From Kiritimatiellaeota bacterium B1221 (GTDB lineage Bacteria > Verrucomicrobiota > Kiritimatiellia > SS1-B-03-39 > UBA6053), in NCBI GenBank assembly GCA_029269125.1, contig JARHXX010000005.1, positions 1-64,000 of the forward strand: a stretch of 64,000 nucleotides of DNA, in the 5' to 3' direction. Positions 1 to 8,600 of the stretch are shown here, piece by piece. The notes under the pieces are model-generated. The model was given only the letters and a program-made list of their open reading frames with translations, was not told where the DNA came from and did no database searches. Each line of letters starts with the position of its first letter. Within the stretch, counting starts at the first letter, position 1. Both the position numbers and the translations under genes were made by a program.

Positions 1-94
1 CCGTGAACAACATCAACCTGAGAACCGCCGTGATACGGACCCGTATGTCCGGTGGTGTGAGGGCTGGGGGGCATGAGCCCCCTGGCTACTCGAT
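1..94 (+). mobile_element. 3' end of a group II intron (domains V and VI), partial
   Basis: The sequence folds as the catalytic end of a group II intron. Domain V: ACCGCC (24-29) pairs with GGTGGT (51-56) and ATACG (33-37) pairs with CGTAT (42-46) around a four-base loop. Domain VI: a long stem from 59 to 91 has its distal G-rich arm at 66-72 pairing with 77-83, and a single unpaired A at 88, placed as the branch-point adenosine should be. The intron would end at about 94 with AT. The CGC near the base of domain V resembles the catalytic triad of group IIC introns (inference). The reverse transcriptase/maturase would lie to the left, outside the window. Confidence 0.72.
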
Positions 95-131
95 TCGCAA
101 TAAAAAATCATCCTTAACTCTGAAAAATATT

Positions 132-614
132 ATGAAATTTATCTTACCCCTTCTTATTGGGCTTGTTACAACATCTCAACTGTTGAGGTCTGCGGAAATC
201 AATCAGGCTAAAGACGATCCGTCTAGCTTGAAGCAACAGCAGATTTTACCTTTCAAATTGAGTGCCGAAGGAATGGCATTGACGATGGAGATTGGGGATG
301 ACGGAATGTTGAGTGTCAATAAGAAGGAAGTCGGAAAGCTCAGCGGAGCCGGAATTTTATTCGATCAAAATAGCAGTGAGCTTGCCCGATTGAGTATTGA
401 TGGAGTAGTAGTCATGAAAGACGGCAATTCATTTGGCAAGGTTCATGCCAATGGGGACATAACCATTGATCCGGAGATGAAATTCTCATGGGATAAAGGT
501 AGTCTGAAACTCGGTGAAGATGGCCCCATGATAGAGCTTGTTCCAGATAAGCCCGAGACGAGGCGCTGGGCTTCATTTTTGGTTGTATTGTATTTCACGG
601 AAATGCCTCAATAA
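132..614 (+). CDS. hypothetical exported protein
   Basis: About 160 residues. The ATG at 132 is preferred over the in-frame GTG at 3 because the upstream codons lie inside the intron end, and because this start gives a clear signal peptide (MKFILPLLIGLVTTSQLL, then a RSAE-like cleavage region). The mature part alternates short hydrophobic and glycine/aspartate-rich stretches (LSVNKKEVGKLSGAG, FGKVHANGDI), like a small repetitive beta-sheet protein. It ends abruptly after a hydrophobic stretch (WASFLVVLYFT), which may be a shortened C-terminal anchor. Base composition is AT-richer than the bulk of the window. Its stop codon falls inside the left arm of an attC-like palindrome, as in integron cassettes. 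No function recognised. Confidence 0.6.
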   Translation: MKFILPLLIGLVTTSQLLRSAEINQAKDDPSSLKQQQILPFKLSAEGMALTMEIGDDGMLSVNKKEVGKLSGAGILFDQNSSELARLSIDGVVVMKDGNSFGKVHANGDITIDPEMKFSWDKGSLKLGEDGPMIELVPDKPETRRWASFLVVLYFTEMPQ

Positions 615-682
615 CCTTAAAAAATGCGAACAATGAAATTGAGCGAATCTCGTGCATCGATCCGCGCATTAAAACGTTAGAT
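611..682 (+). other. attC-like recombination site candidate
   Basis: This is an imperfect palindrome between two same-strand small genes. The left arm carries TAAC (612-615) and AATGCG (623-628); the right arm carries CGCATT (665-670) and GTTAGAT (676-682). GTTAGAT fits the integron core-site consensus GTTRRRY exactly. The upstream stop codon overlaps the left core and the downstream ATG (681) overlaps the right core, the usual geometry of a gene cassette. The 36-base centre is variable. The left core does not match RYYYAAC fully, so the site may be degenerate. Confidence 0.45.
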
Positions 683-1067
683 GAAATATAATTTTAGAAA
701 AATCCTGGCTTGGCTGTTGGCTTTATCTGCATCACTGGCAGTTGCGAATGCAGATTTATATCCCTTTTTACCATACGGATTGATCGGCTGTTGCGTAATA
801 TCAATAATTTCCCCGATGCTTTGGTATGGGCATCAATATAAACATTTGGAAAGAGCTGTTCGAATAGGATTTTTTCCATTTTGGATATTTATTTCACAAA
901 TACTTATCATCGGACTTGATTTTGAAGGCTCAATTAAAATTTCAGTTTCAAATAGGAGTGTGCTCAATGTGGATATTCTTATGATTTTTCTTCTTTTCGG
1001 ATATTTTAATATTCAACGACCACCTATGAATTCGTCCAATCGAACCGAGAGCACGCGGTCCGGTTAA
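681..1067 (+). CDS. small hypothetical membrane protein (cassette-like)
   Basis: 128 residues with three or four predicted membrane segments: about 8-24 (ILAWLLALSASLAVANA), 28-48 (PFLPYGLIGCCVISIISPML), 62-78 (IGFFPFWIFISQILIIG) and 96-108 (VDILMIFLLFGYF), then a polar tail. No family recognised. The gene is AT-rich and its start codon lies directly in an attC-like core, with a second degenerate inverted repeat at its 3' end. Small orphan membrane proteins of this kind are common cargo of chromosomal integron arrays. That origin is inferred from context, not from the protein itself. Confidence 0.55.
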   Translation: MKYNFRKILAWLLALSASLAVANADLYPFLPYGLIGCCVISIISPMLWYGHQYKHLERAVRIGFFPFWIFISQILIIGLDFEGSIKISVSNRSVLNVDILMIFLLFGYFNIQRPPMNSSNRTESTRSG

Positions 1068-1079
1068 CTTAAAGTTATG
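1043..1079 (+). repeat. degenerate inverted repeat, possible eroded attC
   Basis: AACCG (1043-1047) and CGGTT (1061-1065) form an inverted repeat spanning the stop codon of the upstream gene. A GTT (1074-1076) directly precedes the ATG of the next gene, the same arrangement as the better site at 611-682. The outer core boxes do not match the consensus. Confidence 0.25.
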
Positions 1080-1427
1080 AAATCGAACTCAGTAAAAACC
1101 ATAGCCGCAATCATCTGGAAAGCGTACTGTATAATCGGAGCTGTCTGGCTCACCCTGACGATTTTCAGCTTTCAGTTTTTTCACAAGTCGATTGAATCGA
1201 CTGTTTCTGGTGAAATCATCAGAATCGAGCGGGCCGAATGGGATGGATACAAGGAGGTTATATCCGAGATAAAAACGGATGATAATAAGGGTACTGTTTT
1301 TGTGAAACTGTATAATGCAGGTTTTGAAGTCGGAGATCCTGTATCTGTGAAGATCTCAACCAGTGGGGCTGGGATCGGATATGTTCACGCTTATCTTCAT
1401 AGAAGAACTCAAACCGATGCAGAGTGA
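1077..1427 (+). CDS. hypothetical single-pass membrane protein (cassette-like)
   Basis: 116 residues. One hydrophobic segment at about 13-33 (IWKAYCIIGAVWLTLTIFSF) is followed by a soluble domain rich in beta strands (TVSGEIIRIERAEWDGY, GTVFVKLYNAGFEVGDPVSV), probably on the outer face of the membrane. No family recognised. It starts ten bases after the stop of the preceding gene and is followed by about 75 bases containing another weak inverted repeat (GATG at 1445 with CATC at 1491). Composition is AT-rich like its left neighbours, consistent with acquired DNA. Confidence 0.55.
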   Translation: MKSNSVKTIAAIIWKAYCIIGAVWLTLTIFSFQFFHKSIESTVSGEIIRIERAEWDGYKEVISEIKTDDNKGTVFVKLYNAGFEVGDPVSVKISTSGAGIGYVHAYLHRRTQTDAE

Positions 1428-1503
1428 AAAAAGCTCATACCCTTGATGCCAACCGAGCACTCATACTTCGGGTCCGCAGCGCCTAAACGTCATCCATAAA
1501 CTC

Positions 1504-1872
1504 ATGAAATTAATCAAAGCCGTATCCAGCATTTACTACGCAGACCTCGAAGTGGGCCTGAACCTTTTTGTGGAGGGGCTCGGGTTTATGATAGGGCACG
1601 ATGAACGAAAAAATGGGAATCTGTTTTGTGTGGTTCATCGGGATGATGTGACCTTTCATCTGTATGAAAATGCGGAGTGGGCCGCGAAGGATCGTCCACA
1701 GATCCGAATAGAAACGGATGATATAGATGCCCTATACCGGGAAGTGAAACAACGGTGTCCGGACTTGTTACATCCCAATTGCAATAAGGTGAGTCTGAGA
1801 CCTTGGGGGGCGAAAGAGTTTGCTTTGCTCGACGAGTCTAAGCTTTGTATTATTCTTCAACAGTGGCCTTGA
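1504..1872 (+). CDS. VOC (glyoxalase/dioxygenase superfamily) protein
   Basis: 122 residues, the usual size of a single-subunit vicinal-oxygen-chelate protein. The beta-alpha-beta-beta-beta pattern is visible: SSIYYADLEVGLNLFVEGLG at the start (the typical 'period of conflict' helix), then CVVHRDDVTFHLYEN, then the second module PQIRIETDDIDALYREVKQ followed by LRPWGAKEFALLDESKLCIILQQ. The final strand normally carries a metal-ligand Glu in 'FxDPDGN-xxEhhQ'; here only a degraded version remains, so metal binding and enzyme activity are doubtful. Homologues are often annotated as bleomycin/fosfomycin resistance or glyoxalase I, but nothing here supports a specific substrate. VOC proteins are frequent integron cassette cargo. 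Confidence 0.75.
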   Translation: MKLIKAVSSIYYADLEVGLNLFVEGLGFMIGHDERKNGNLFCVVHRDDVTFHLYENAEWAAKDRPQIRIETDDIDALYREVKQRCPDLLHPNCNKVSLRPWGAKEFALLDESKLCIILQQWP

Positions 1873-1952
1873 AATCTCGATGAGAATCCGTGACGGGTGA
1901 GAACATTGGCATACCGCCTGAACCCTTCCCGAGCAACCTCATCCATACGATA

Positions 1953-3386
1953 ATGATTAAAGTATCCGACATCCCTGATTTTATTGCCCCGTTAGAGCTG
2001 GAAAACCTGGTCTCCCTGAAGTGGCGCGAGGAAAGGGGGCCCTTTGTTTCCGCGGACGGGACTCGGGTAATTGATTTGCCCCCGCGCCGGGTGGTGAACT
2101 ATCATTTATCACCCGCCCCGGGATCGGATATTGTGGTGGAACTGTGGTTGCCGGAGACCTCCCATTGGAACGGCTGTTTTCTGGGCTGCGGCAATGGGGG
2201 GGCGGCGGGATCCATTCACCCCGGGCGGCTGGCGGGACGGATGAAAGAGGGCTACGCGGTGGCGCAGACCGATATGGGCACTGCTGCCGGTCCCGAATGC
2301 GGGGATGGCAATCCGGAGATCTGGAAAGATTTTGGAGGACGTGCCACGGAGCTGATGACCCTGACGGCTCAACGTATCACCGAGGCCTGTTATCAGCGTC
2401 CGGCGGACCACTCCTATTTCATGGGCGGATCCACCGGCGGACAGCAGGCCCTGCAATTGGTGCAGCGGCATCCCGATTTGTATGACGGGGTGATTGCGGA
2501 ACTGCCCGCGCATTGCCGCACCCCGCTGCACGCCTATTTTTTGTGGAACTACCAGATCTTAACCCGTTGTCCCTTCAGTGAGACGCAAGAGGAGGCGGCG
2601 ATTCAGGCGGCGTATGAGTTCTTCGCTGACCGGGAGCCTTTTCCGGAAATCATGACGGCTGTTTCGGATCCCCGTTGTTCCGATGAGGAAATCGAGGCCG
2701 TGATAGCGCTGGCGGCCAAACGGGATGCCAGTATCGGCCTCCGTCATCAGGAAGCACTGCGACAATTATTTGCCGGTCCCACCCATCCCGAAACCGGTGA
2801 GCGGATTTTTCCCGGCGTTCCTCCGGGTTGCCGTTTTTTAACTGCGCAATCCTATCAGTATCCTTTTCAATGGGTCTTCGGCCGGGACTGCGATTTGATG
2901 GGGTTAAATTTTGCGGAGGACATGGACACCTACACCCGGGCGCTGGCCCCCTGGCTGAACGCTGAAAACCCCGATCTTCAAGCGTTTAAAGACCGGGGCG
3001 GGGTGTTGCTGATCACCTCCGGCTCTGCTGATGCCATTGTGCCGTACCCTGCCACCCTCGATTATGTGGAACGGATCATGGATTTAAATGTCTCACCTGA
3101 GACATTTAACGGTTTTTGCCGGTATTTTCTGATTCCCGGTAAAGCCCATGGTGCGGATGGACCGGGGTTAAATAGAACCGAAGACACGCTGCCGCTGATT
3201 CGGGAGTGGAGGGAGCAGGGGACGCCACCGGATTCTCTGCACTGTTTCCGGGAAGAGCAGGGGCAGGTGCAGTACGAAATGGAGCTGACGCCATACCCGA
3301 ATATTCAGTTGACCTACCGGGGGGAAACCCGGCGTGTTTCCGGTCAGCGGGGTGGCGTGCCCCGCATCAGTCCCCGGTATTTGTAG
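1953..3386 (+). CDS. tannase/feruloyl esterase family alpha/beta hydrolase
   Basis: About 477 residues from the ATG at 1953. A GTG 21 codons upstream (1890) is in frame but adds no recognisable sequence, and neither start has a clear ribosome-binding site. The core of the tannase/feruloyl esterase family is clear: LPETSHWNGCFLGCGNGG, GYAVAQTDMGT, then the nucleophile elbow GGSTGGQQ (Ser160), an Asp in GSADAIVP (Asp360) and a His in GKAHGADG (His399). The family usually cleaves ester bonds between hydroxycinnamic or gallic acid and sugars. Known tannase-family members carry Cys just before the Ser and just after the His (CS-D-HC); here both positions are Gly. No signal peptide is visible, so the protein may be cytoplasmic. 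The substrate cannot be told from sequence. Confidence 0.85.
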   Translation: MIKVSDIPDFIAPLELENLVSLKWREERGPFVSADGTRVIDLPPRRVVNYHLSPAPGSDIVVELWLPETSHWNGCFLGCGNGGAAGSIHPGRLAGRMKEGYAVAQTDMGTAAGPECGDGNPEIWKDFGGRATELMTLTAQRITEACYQRPADHSYFMGGSTGGQQALQLVQRHPDLYDGVIAELPAHCRTPLHAYFLWNYQILTRCPFSETQEEAAIQAAYEFFADREPFPEIMTAVSDPRCSDEEIEAVIALAAKRDASIGLRHQEALRQLFAGPTHPETGERIFPGVPPGCRFLTAQSYQYPFQWVFGRDCDLMGLNFAEDMDTYTRALAPWLNAENPDLQAFKDRGGVLLITSGSADAIVPYPATLDYVERIMDLNVSPETFNGFCRYFLIPGKAHGADGPGLNRTEDTLPLIREWREQGTPPDSLHCFREEQGQVQYEMELTPYPNIQLTYRGETRRVSGQRGGVPRISPRYL

Positions 3387-3616
3387 TGTCCCTGCCTCCA
3401 GTCCGCTGTACGCGTAGCTGGGTGATGCACGTCGCTATCCCTGACCCTCGGTTTCCTTTAGGAAGAGCCATCTTCCTGCCGGGTTATTACGGATGTAGAC
3501 ATAGGTGGTGTTGCATGGAGTCCTCCGAATTCTTTTTGATTCAGGTGAAGGGGAACGACTCAATTGTTCTGGAAGGATGTTTGACCTTCTTGTCAGTTGT
3601 TGCTACTCATTTTTTA

Positions 3617-4294
3617 ATGAGAAAGTTATCCCTTTTTATATATTTAATGAGTCTTTGTCTGATTTGCACCCGCATTTCCGCCGCTACCATTCAGATTAAT
3701 TTCGGTGGAAGCAGCGGTCTCACTGACTGGAACGAGGCCGGAAACGGATCAGGAAGTAATATATCAGACCTGAAAGACAGTAATTCTGTTGATACCGGGA
3801 TCTCTCTTACCTGGACGGACAATCTGGGAAACAACGGGACCTCTGCCACCAGCAGCCCGACCTCCCCTGCCTCCAATCTGTTTCCGGGTGCGGTGACCAG
3901 ACGCTATGCTTATGGAAGTGGAAGTGATGCAAGTACCCTGGGGGTGTTCGAACTCGGCAATCTGGATGAGAACACCTTGTACACTTTACACATTTTTGCC
4001 ACCCGGAACACCTCTGAAAACAGAGTGACACGCTACACGGTCACCGGTAATGCTTCCGAAACCCAGAGTTTGGGAATTGGAAACAATTTGGATACCTATC
4101 TGACCTTCAGCAACCTGTCTCCGGATAGCAGTGATGAAATCGAAGTCTCCTTCTATGAAACCGGTGTCAATCAATATTCCTATATCAGCGGCATGGTGAT
4201 TGAGACCGCTCTGATTCCCGAAACGTCCAGTCTGATGCTGATGTTTCTGGGCATCTCCGGCATGCTGCTTGTTTGGAAACGCAAGCGGCAGTAA
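3617..4294 (+). CDS. PEP-CTERM sorted secreted protein
   Basis: 225 residues from the ATG at 3617, chosen because it begins a normal signal peptide (MRKLSLFIYLMSLCLICTRISA); longer in-frame starts lie inside the esterase gene. The mature part is Ser/Thr/Asn/Gly-rich and beta-sheet-like, starting TIQINFGGSSG. It ends with the exosortase recognition pattern: Pro-Glu-Thr-Ser-Ser, a hydrophobic segment (LMLMFLGISGMLLVW) and a basic tail KRKRQ. PEP-CTERM proteins are exported, cleaved by an exosortase and deposited at the cell surface or in extracellular polymer. The enzyme is not encoded in this window. The 230 bases upstream hold no other gene that can be supported. Confidence 0.8.
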   Translation: MRKLSLFIYLMSLCLICTRISAATIQINFGGSSGLTDWNEAGNGSGSNISDLKDSNSVDTGISLTWTDNLGNNGTSATSSPTSPASNLFPGAVTRRYAYGSGSDASTLGVFELGNLDENTLYTLHIFATRNTSENRVTRYTVTGNASETQSLGIGNNLDTYLTFSNLSPDSSDEIEVSFYETGVNQYSYISGMVIETALIPETSSLMLMFLGISGMLLVWKRKRQ

Positions 4295-4341
4295 ACCGGA
4301 ACTTTTTTCTGATAAGCGGCCCCAAATTTTGGGGCAGGGGA

Positions 4342-5268
4342 TTATTCCCCTTCGATCAGTGCCTCCAGCTTCAGGGTATCGGCGGTGAAGTTGCGGATGC
4401 CCTGGGCGAGTTTTTCAACCGCCATGGGATCCTGGTTGTGTTCCCAGCGGAAGGTCTTTTCGTCCAGGTGGATCTGCTTATCTTCGCTGCGCATGTTCTC
4501 AGACAGGGCTTCCGACAAAGTGCCGTTTTCATTTTTCAGTTCTTCCAGCAGCCCGGTGCCGATGGTTAACAAATCGCAACCGGAGAGGGCCTGGATTTCG
4601 CCGATATTCCGGAAGCTGGCACCCATTACCTCTGTTTTGTAGCCGTAGGTTTTATAGTACTTGTATATACGTTGTACGGACTGCACCCCGGGATCATCTG
4701 CGCCGACATAGTCGGTGTTGTTTTCGTTTTTGTACCAGTCGTAGATCCGGCCCACAAAGGGGGAAATCAACTGTACTTTGGCTTCGGCGCAGGCCACGGC
4801 CTGGGCAAAAGAAAAGAGCAGGGTGAGGTTACAGTGAATCCCTTCTTTCTCCAGTTCCTCGGCCGCCCGGATGCCTTCCCAGGTGGAGGCGATCTTGATG
4901 AGTACCCGGTCGCGGGGAATGCCGGCGGCTTCGTAGAGCCCAATCAGTTTACGGGCTTTGGCAAGGGTGCCTTCGGTATCATAAGACAGACGCGCATCCA
5001 CTTCGGTGGAAACGCGGCCGGGAACAATTTCGAGGATTTTTTTGCCAAATAAAATAAGAGTTTGGTCAATAATTTCTTCGGTGGATTTCCCCGCATGGTC
5101 TTTGATGGCCTGATCCAATAACGGACGGTATTCGTCCTGTTGGACGGCTTTTAAAATAAGAGAGGGGTTGGTGGTGGCATCCTGCGGTTGATATTCGCGC
5201 ATGGATTCGAAATCGCCGGTGTCAGCCACGACGGTGGTATACTGTTTGAGTTGTTCGAGTTGGTTCAT
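4342..5268 (-). CDS. tal: transaldolase (class I)
   Basis: 308 residues, close to the 317 of the E. coli enzyme, and recognisable along its full length ([72 protein letters not shown]). The Schiff-base lysine is Lys125 in [12 protein letters not shown]; the catalytic Asp is Asp16 in VVAD. The enzyme transfers a dihydroxyacetone unit between sedoheptulose-7-phosphate and glyceraldehyde-3-phosphate in the non-oxidative pentose phosphate pathway, in the cytoplasm. It stands alone, convergent with the PEP-CTERM gene, with a small inverted repeat (4319-4335) between the two stop codons. Confidence 0.97.
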   Translation of the reverse strand: MNQLEQLKQYTTVVADTGDFESMREYQPQDATTNPSLILKAVQQDEYRPLLDQAIKDHAGKSTEEIIDQTLILFGKKILEIVPGRVSTEVDARLSYDTEGTLAKARKLIGLYEAAGIPRDRVLIKIASTWEGIRAAEELEKEGIHCNLTLLFSFAQAVACAEAKVQLISPFVGRIYDWYKNENNTDYVGADDPGVQSVQRIYKYYKTYGYKTEVMGASFRNIGEIQALSGCDLLTIGTGLLEELKNENGTLSEALSENMRSEDKQIHLDEKTFRWEHNQDPMAVEKLAQGIRNFTADTLKLEALIEGE

Positions 5269-5612
5269 GATTTCAGGATACGGGAATTTAAGACGGCATC
5301 AAGAAAAAGAAGATGAGAGCTTTGTTTGGACGTCAATATATCTTCCGCACTGCCGCTGGACTTTTATCTGTTTTGGAATTTTTAAGATGATGGTAACCCG
5401 ACCATTCCCGGCTTTGCAAATCTCGCTTCGCCTTGACTTTCCTCTCTTCAACCTCCAATCTCGTCAGTTGGTCGTATTTTTGCAATCCTGAAACCGCTCT
5501 TCGCCGCGACCCTATGAAAAGCGATTTCCTGTCCATCGTCCCCCGACTGGAAATGCCATGAATTTGATATCGAGAATGAGATCAGTCTGTAAATTCATTT
5601 TTTATCCCTCTT
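5269..5612. other. intergenic region between divergent tal and the 1847-aa gene
   Basis: This 344-base divergent spacer must hold the promoters of both flanking genes. I could not identify a convincing -35/-10 pair, palindrome or small gene in it. The last 60 bases before 5613 are AT-rich and lack a Shine-Dalgarno-like sequence. Confidence 0.4.
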
Positions 5613-8600
5613 ATGTGTTGCGGAAATAATGTGAACTTTTTCAGAAAGTCAGTCATATTTTTTTTAGTCCTGTTGATGCCGGCAGGCTGGATTTGTGCCA
5701 CGGAAATGCGTTTTGCTGAGATGCCGGAGGGTGCACGGGCGCTGTATGGTCAACTGAAGGAAAGCCCGGGTTTACAGGGGAATTGGGGGCCCATCTTAAA
5801 TAAGGCATCTCTCAGTCCGGAGGATGCCTTCTGGCTGGCGGCGGCGAGAGCGGCGGCCAATGGCGGTCAACCGGAGGATGCGGTTTTTGACACGCTTTCC
5901 GACCTGGCGGACTGGATGGGGAAGGAGACCCTGTTGAAAAAGCTGCTCCGACAAACGGACAATCCGGCTTTGATGCAGCGCTATGCGCGGAAGTTTCCAG
6001 ATTGGATTCAGCCCATGGGTGAAGCGCTGATCGCGGAGCTGGAAAGGGATTTCAATTTGGAAAAATTGCTGCAGGTGGCGGGATGTCTGAAGGAACACCC
6101 GAATTACTGGGTGGAGGTGGGGAAACTCGATGCCATCTGGAAAGATCATCTGAAGATCAGGCCGAAAGACGCCTCCGGTTTGATTCAGTCTGCGGCTCAA
6201 ATCGGCATCAGTCCCGAAACTCTGTGGCGGGAGTTGATCGAACGCGACGCCCTGTTTGCAAATGAAAAAGCTCTCGCGGCGTACGGCGTTCAGGACAACC
6301 TGCTCTATATTCTGAAACAAGGGGATGACGCGGTGAAGGAAAAAGTGCGAGAGGCCATCGCTTCGCGGAGGGGATCGGAAGGTCTTCGTCTCCTGAGGTC
6401 TCACCTCCTGATCGAACAGCTGTGGAAGCAATATCCCGAAATTTTCGCCGATCCCTTTCTCACCCCACTGGAACTTTTATACGACCACTTAATCGAACAG
6501 GATGCGGCCGGATTTTCGGAGACCTTTTTCGATGGGAAAGTAGGGGCGCTTTCTACCCCGGTTTTTTTCCATAAGCACCGGGAACGGATTTTGGAGGAAT
6601 TTCAATCCGGAGAACAGAGGCTGCTGCTGTACCCTCTGCTCTGCAAAATGGTGATGGAGATCCCGGTGATCGAAATCGATTCCCTCTGGATTCAAACGGA
6701 AATTGAAAAGGCGTTTGCAATAAAGGACCTTTCCGATCGCGCGCGTTTTCATATTGCGTTTGCCGGTCTCCTCACCGGGATGAATGCTGAAAGTCTGCGC
6801 GAAGCGTTTGTCCGGGGACTGATTTCCCACGATTTGAATGATGAAGTTGCGGGGCGGTATTCGATTCTGCTGAATGAATCCCATGCCCAGCTCTTACCCG
6901 CTTTACTGGCCGCGATGGACGGGGGCGAAAATCAGGGCAAAATCCTGCGCACAGCTTGTATGATCGCTCCTACAGATTCCGATTTAAACCGTCAGTTGAT
7001 GCAGGTGATCTTCGAAGGGGGCGATACGGAACTCGCCTGTGAACTCGTGGCATTGTTGGGACTTTTTGATCGGGCGCCGCCATTGTCGGCCTATCCAGAG
7101 GGGCGTTTACAGGCACTCGCCACTGTGGAGACGCGCGAGGCATATGATGCCTTTCAGGAATTTCTCTCTAGCTATGATGGCGCAGATCTCGAGGAACTGC
7201 TTCCCATCGTGTTGTCACATCTGTCCACCTACGCCTCGCAGGGGGCGAATCCTGGGTTGGGGGTGCTGTTTGAAACCTCAGAGAAAAATCAGCGTGCGGC
7301 CGTGAAGCCGCTGTTGGACATGCTGAATTCGGCGGATGAAGATCACATCGATTTTGCCTGCAAAACGCTTTCGGTGTTTAGCGTTTTTACGGAGGAGGAA
7401 TTGGGGCAAATCGGAGAAGCACTCCATCGTTTTGGAGGACTCCCTGAAAGAAATCCATTGTTATTTTCCGCGCTTTCGCGCATGGGACCGGAGGCATCGA
7501 TTCTGGAGGAACAGGTGAAGGCCCTTGCCGTGAAATTTGAAAACAGGAACCGTTTGGATGCCCGTGGGTGTCTGGCAAGTATCAGTGCGGATCCGGAAAC
7601 AAGAAGATCGTACCTCAGCGGTTTGATAACTGATTACAAAATGTATTGGGAACGCATACATCTTGACTCCGTCCGGACGATTCAGGCGATTGGCAATGTG
7701 CGGGGACAGGAGGAGGATGTGATTCGACTCCTGGAAAAACTGTTTGCCGGTGAGCTGAGGTTTACCCCGGAAAGCGCGGAAATTGATGCGGCGTTGGCGG
7801 CCCTGGAAACCCGTCCCGCGACGGAGGAACTGATGCGTCTCTGTAGGGGCTTGCTTCGGAAATATACCACCGATCCCGGAGAAAGGAATAAAGTCGGGAT
7901 TCTGCTCAAACTTGTGGATCATCAGTATTCGGACCGCCTCCCAAGCTTCAGTGAAGAAATTGAATCCATGCCTCTGCGCTTGCGTAATACTTTTTTATAC
8001 CGCGGAATATTTGAAAGCCTGCAGAGGGGATGGAAAGAGCCGCAACCCGCTCCTTTGAAAGAGGGCCCGGTCCGGCTGGCGGTGTTGGGGGTTGGCAAAT
8101 CGAATCAACTGCAGGATGCATTGATTCCTCTGCTGGAAGCGCGGCTTTCTGAGGGGACGGGGACGGTTTTACTGGAACGGGAGGCCATGCATACCCTCAT
8201 GCGTGAACAGGCGCTTACGCTGACGGGTGAAGGCGGTGTGAAGGGAACTCAGATTGTGCGGGCGGGCCGGGTGATGGGGGTGGATCTTTTTTGTTTGATT
8301 GAAACAACCCCGAAGGGCATGCGGGTGCAGTTGATCGACTCCTGGCAGGGTCTGAAGCTGTGGGATCGAACCCTGGAGGTTTCAACGGTGGAACAGGTGG
8401 AAAAAACTTCAGTGGAATGGGCCTCCCGGATCCAAAATGCCATGCATGCAAGCCGCCGCACTCCAGGAGAAAACCTTCTTAAACTTGGGGTGCTGGATTT
8501 CCGCAGTGTGGAGCCCGGGAAGGAACTGGACGGAATGACGCTGTCCGTGCGTGACGCGCTGGAGCAGCAGCTTTCCTTCCTCCCCGGAGTGGAGGTGCTG

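Noticed and set aside
1504..1872. Labelling the VOC protein as a bleomycin or fosfomycin resistance gene
   Set aside because: Only the superfamily fold is visible; metal and substrate residues needed for those activities are not evident.
3206..3616. Long upstream extension of the PEP-CTERM reading frame
   Set aside because: It overlaps the esterase gene in another frame and lacks a signal peptide; the real start with a signal peptide is at 3617.
4319..4335. Inverted repeat GCCCCAAATTTTGGGGC between convergent genes as a terminator
   Set aside because: The stem is short once a loop is allowed, and no T tract follows on either strand; support too weak for a terminator call.
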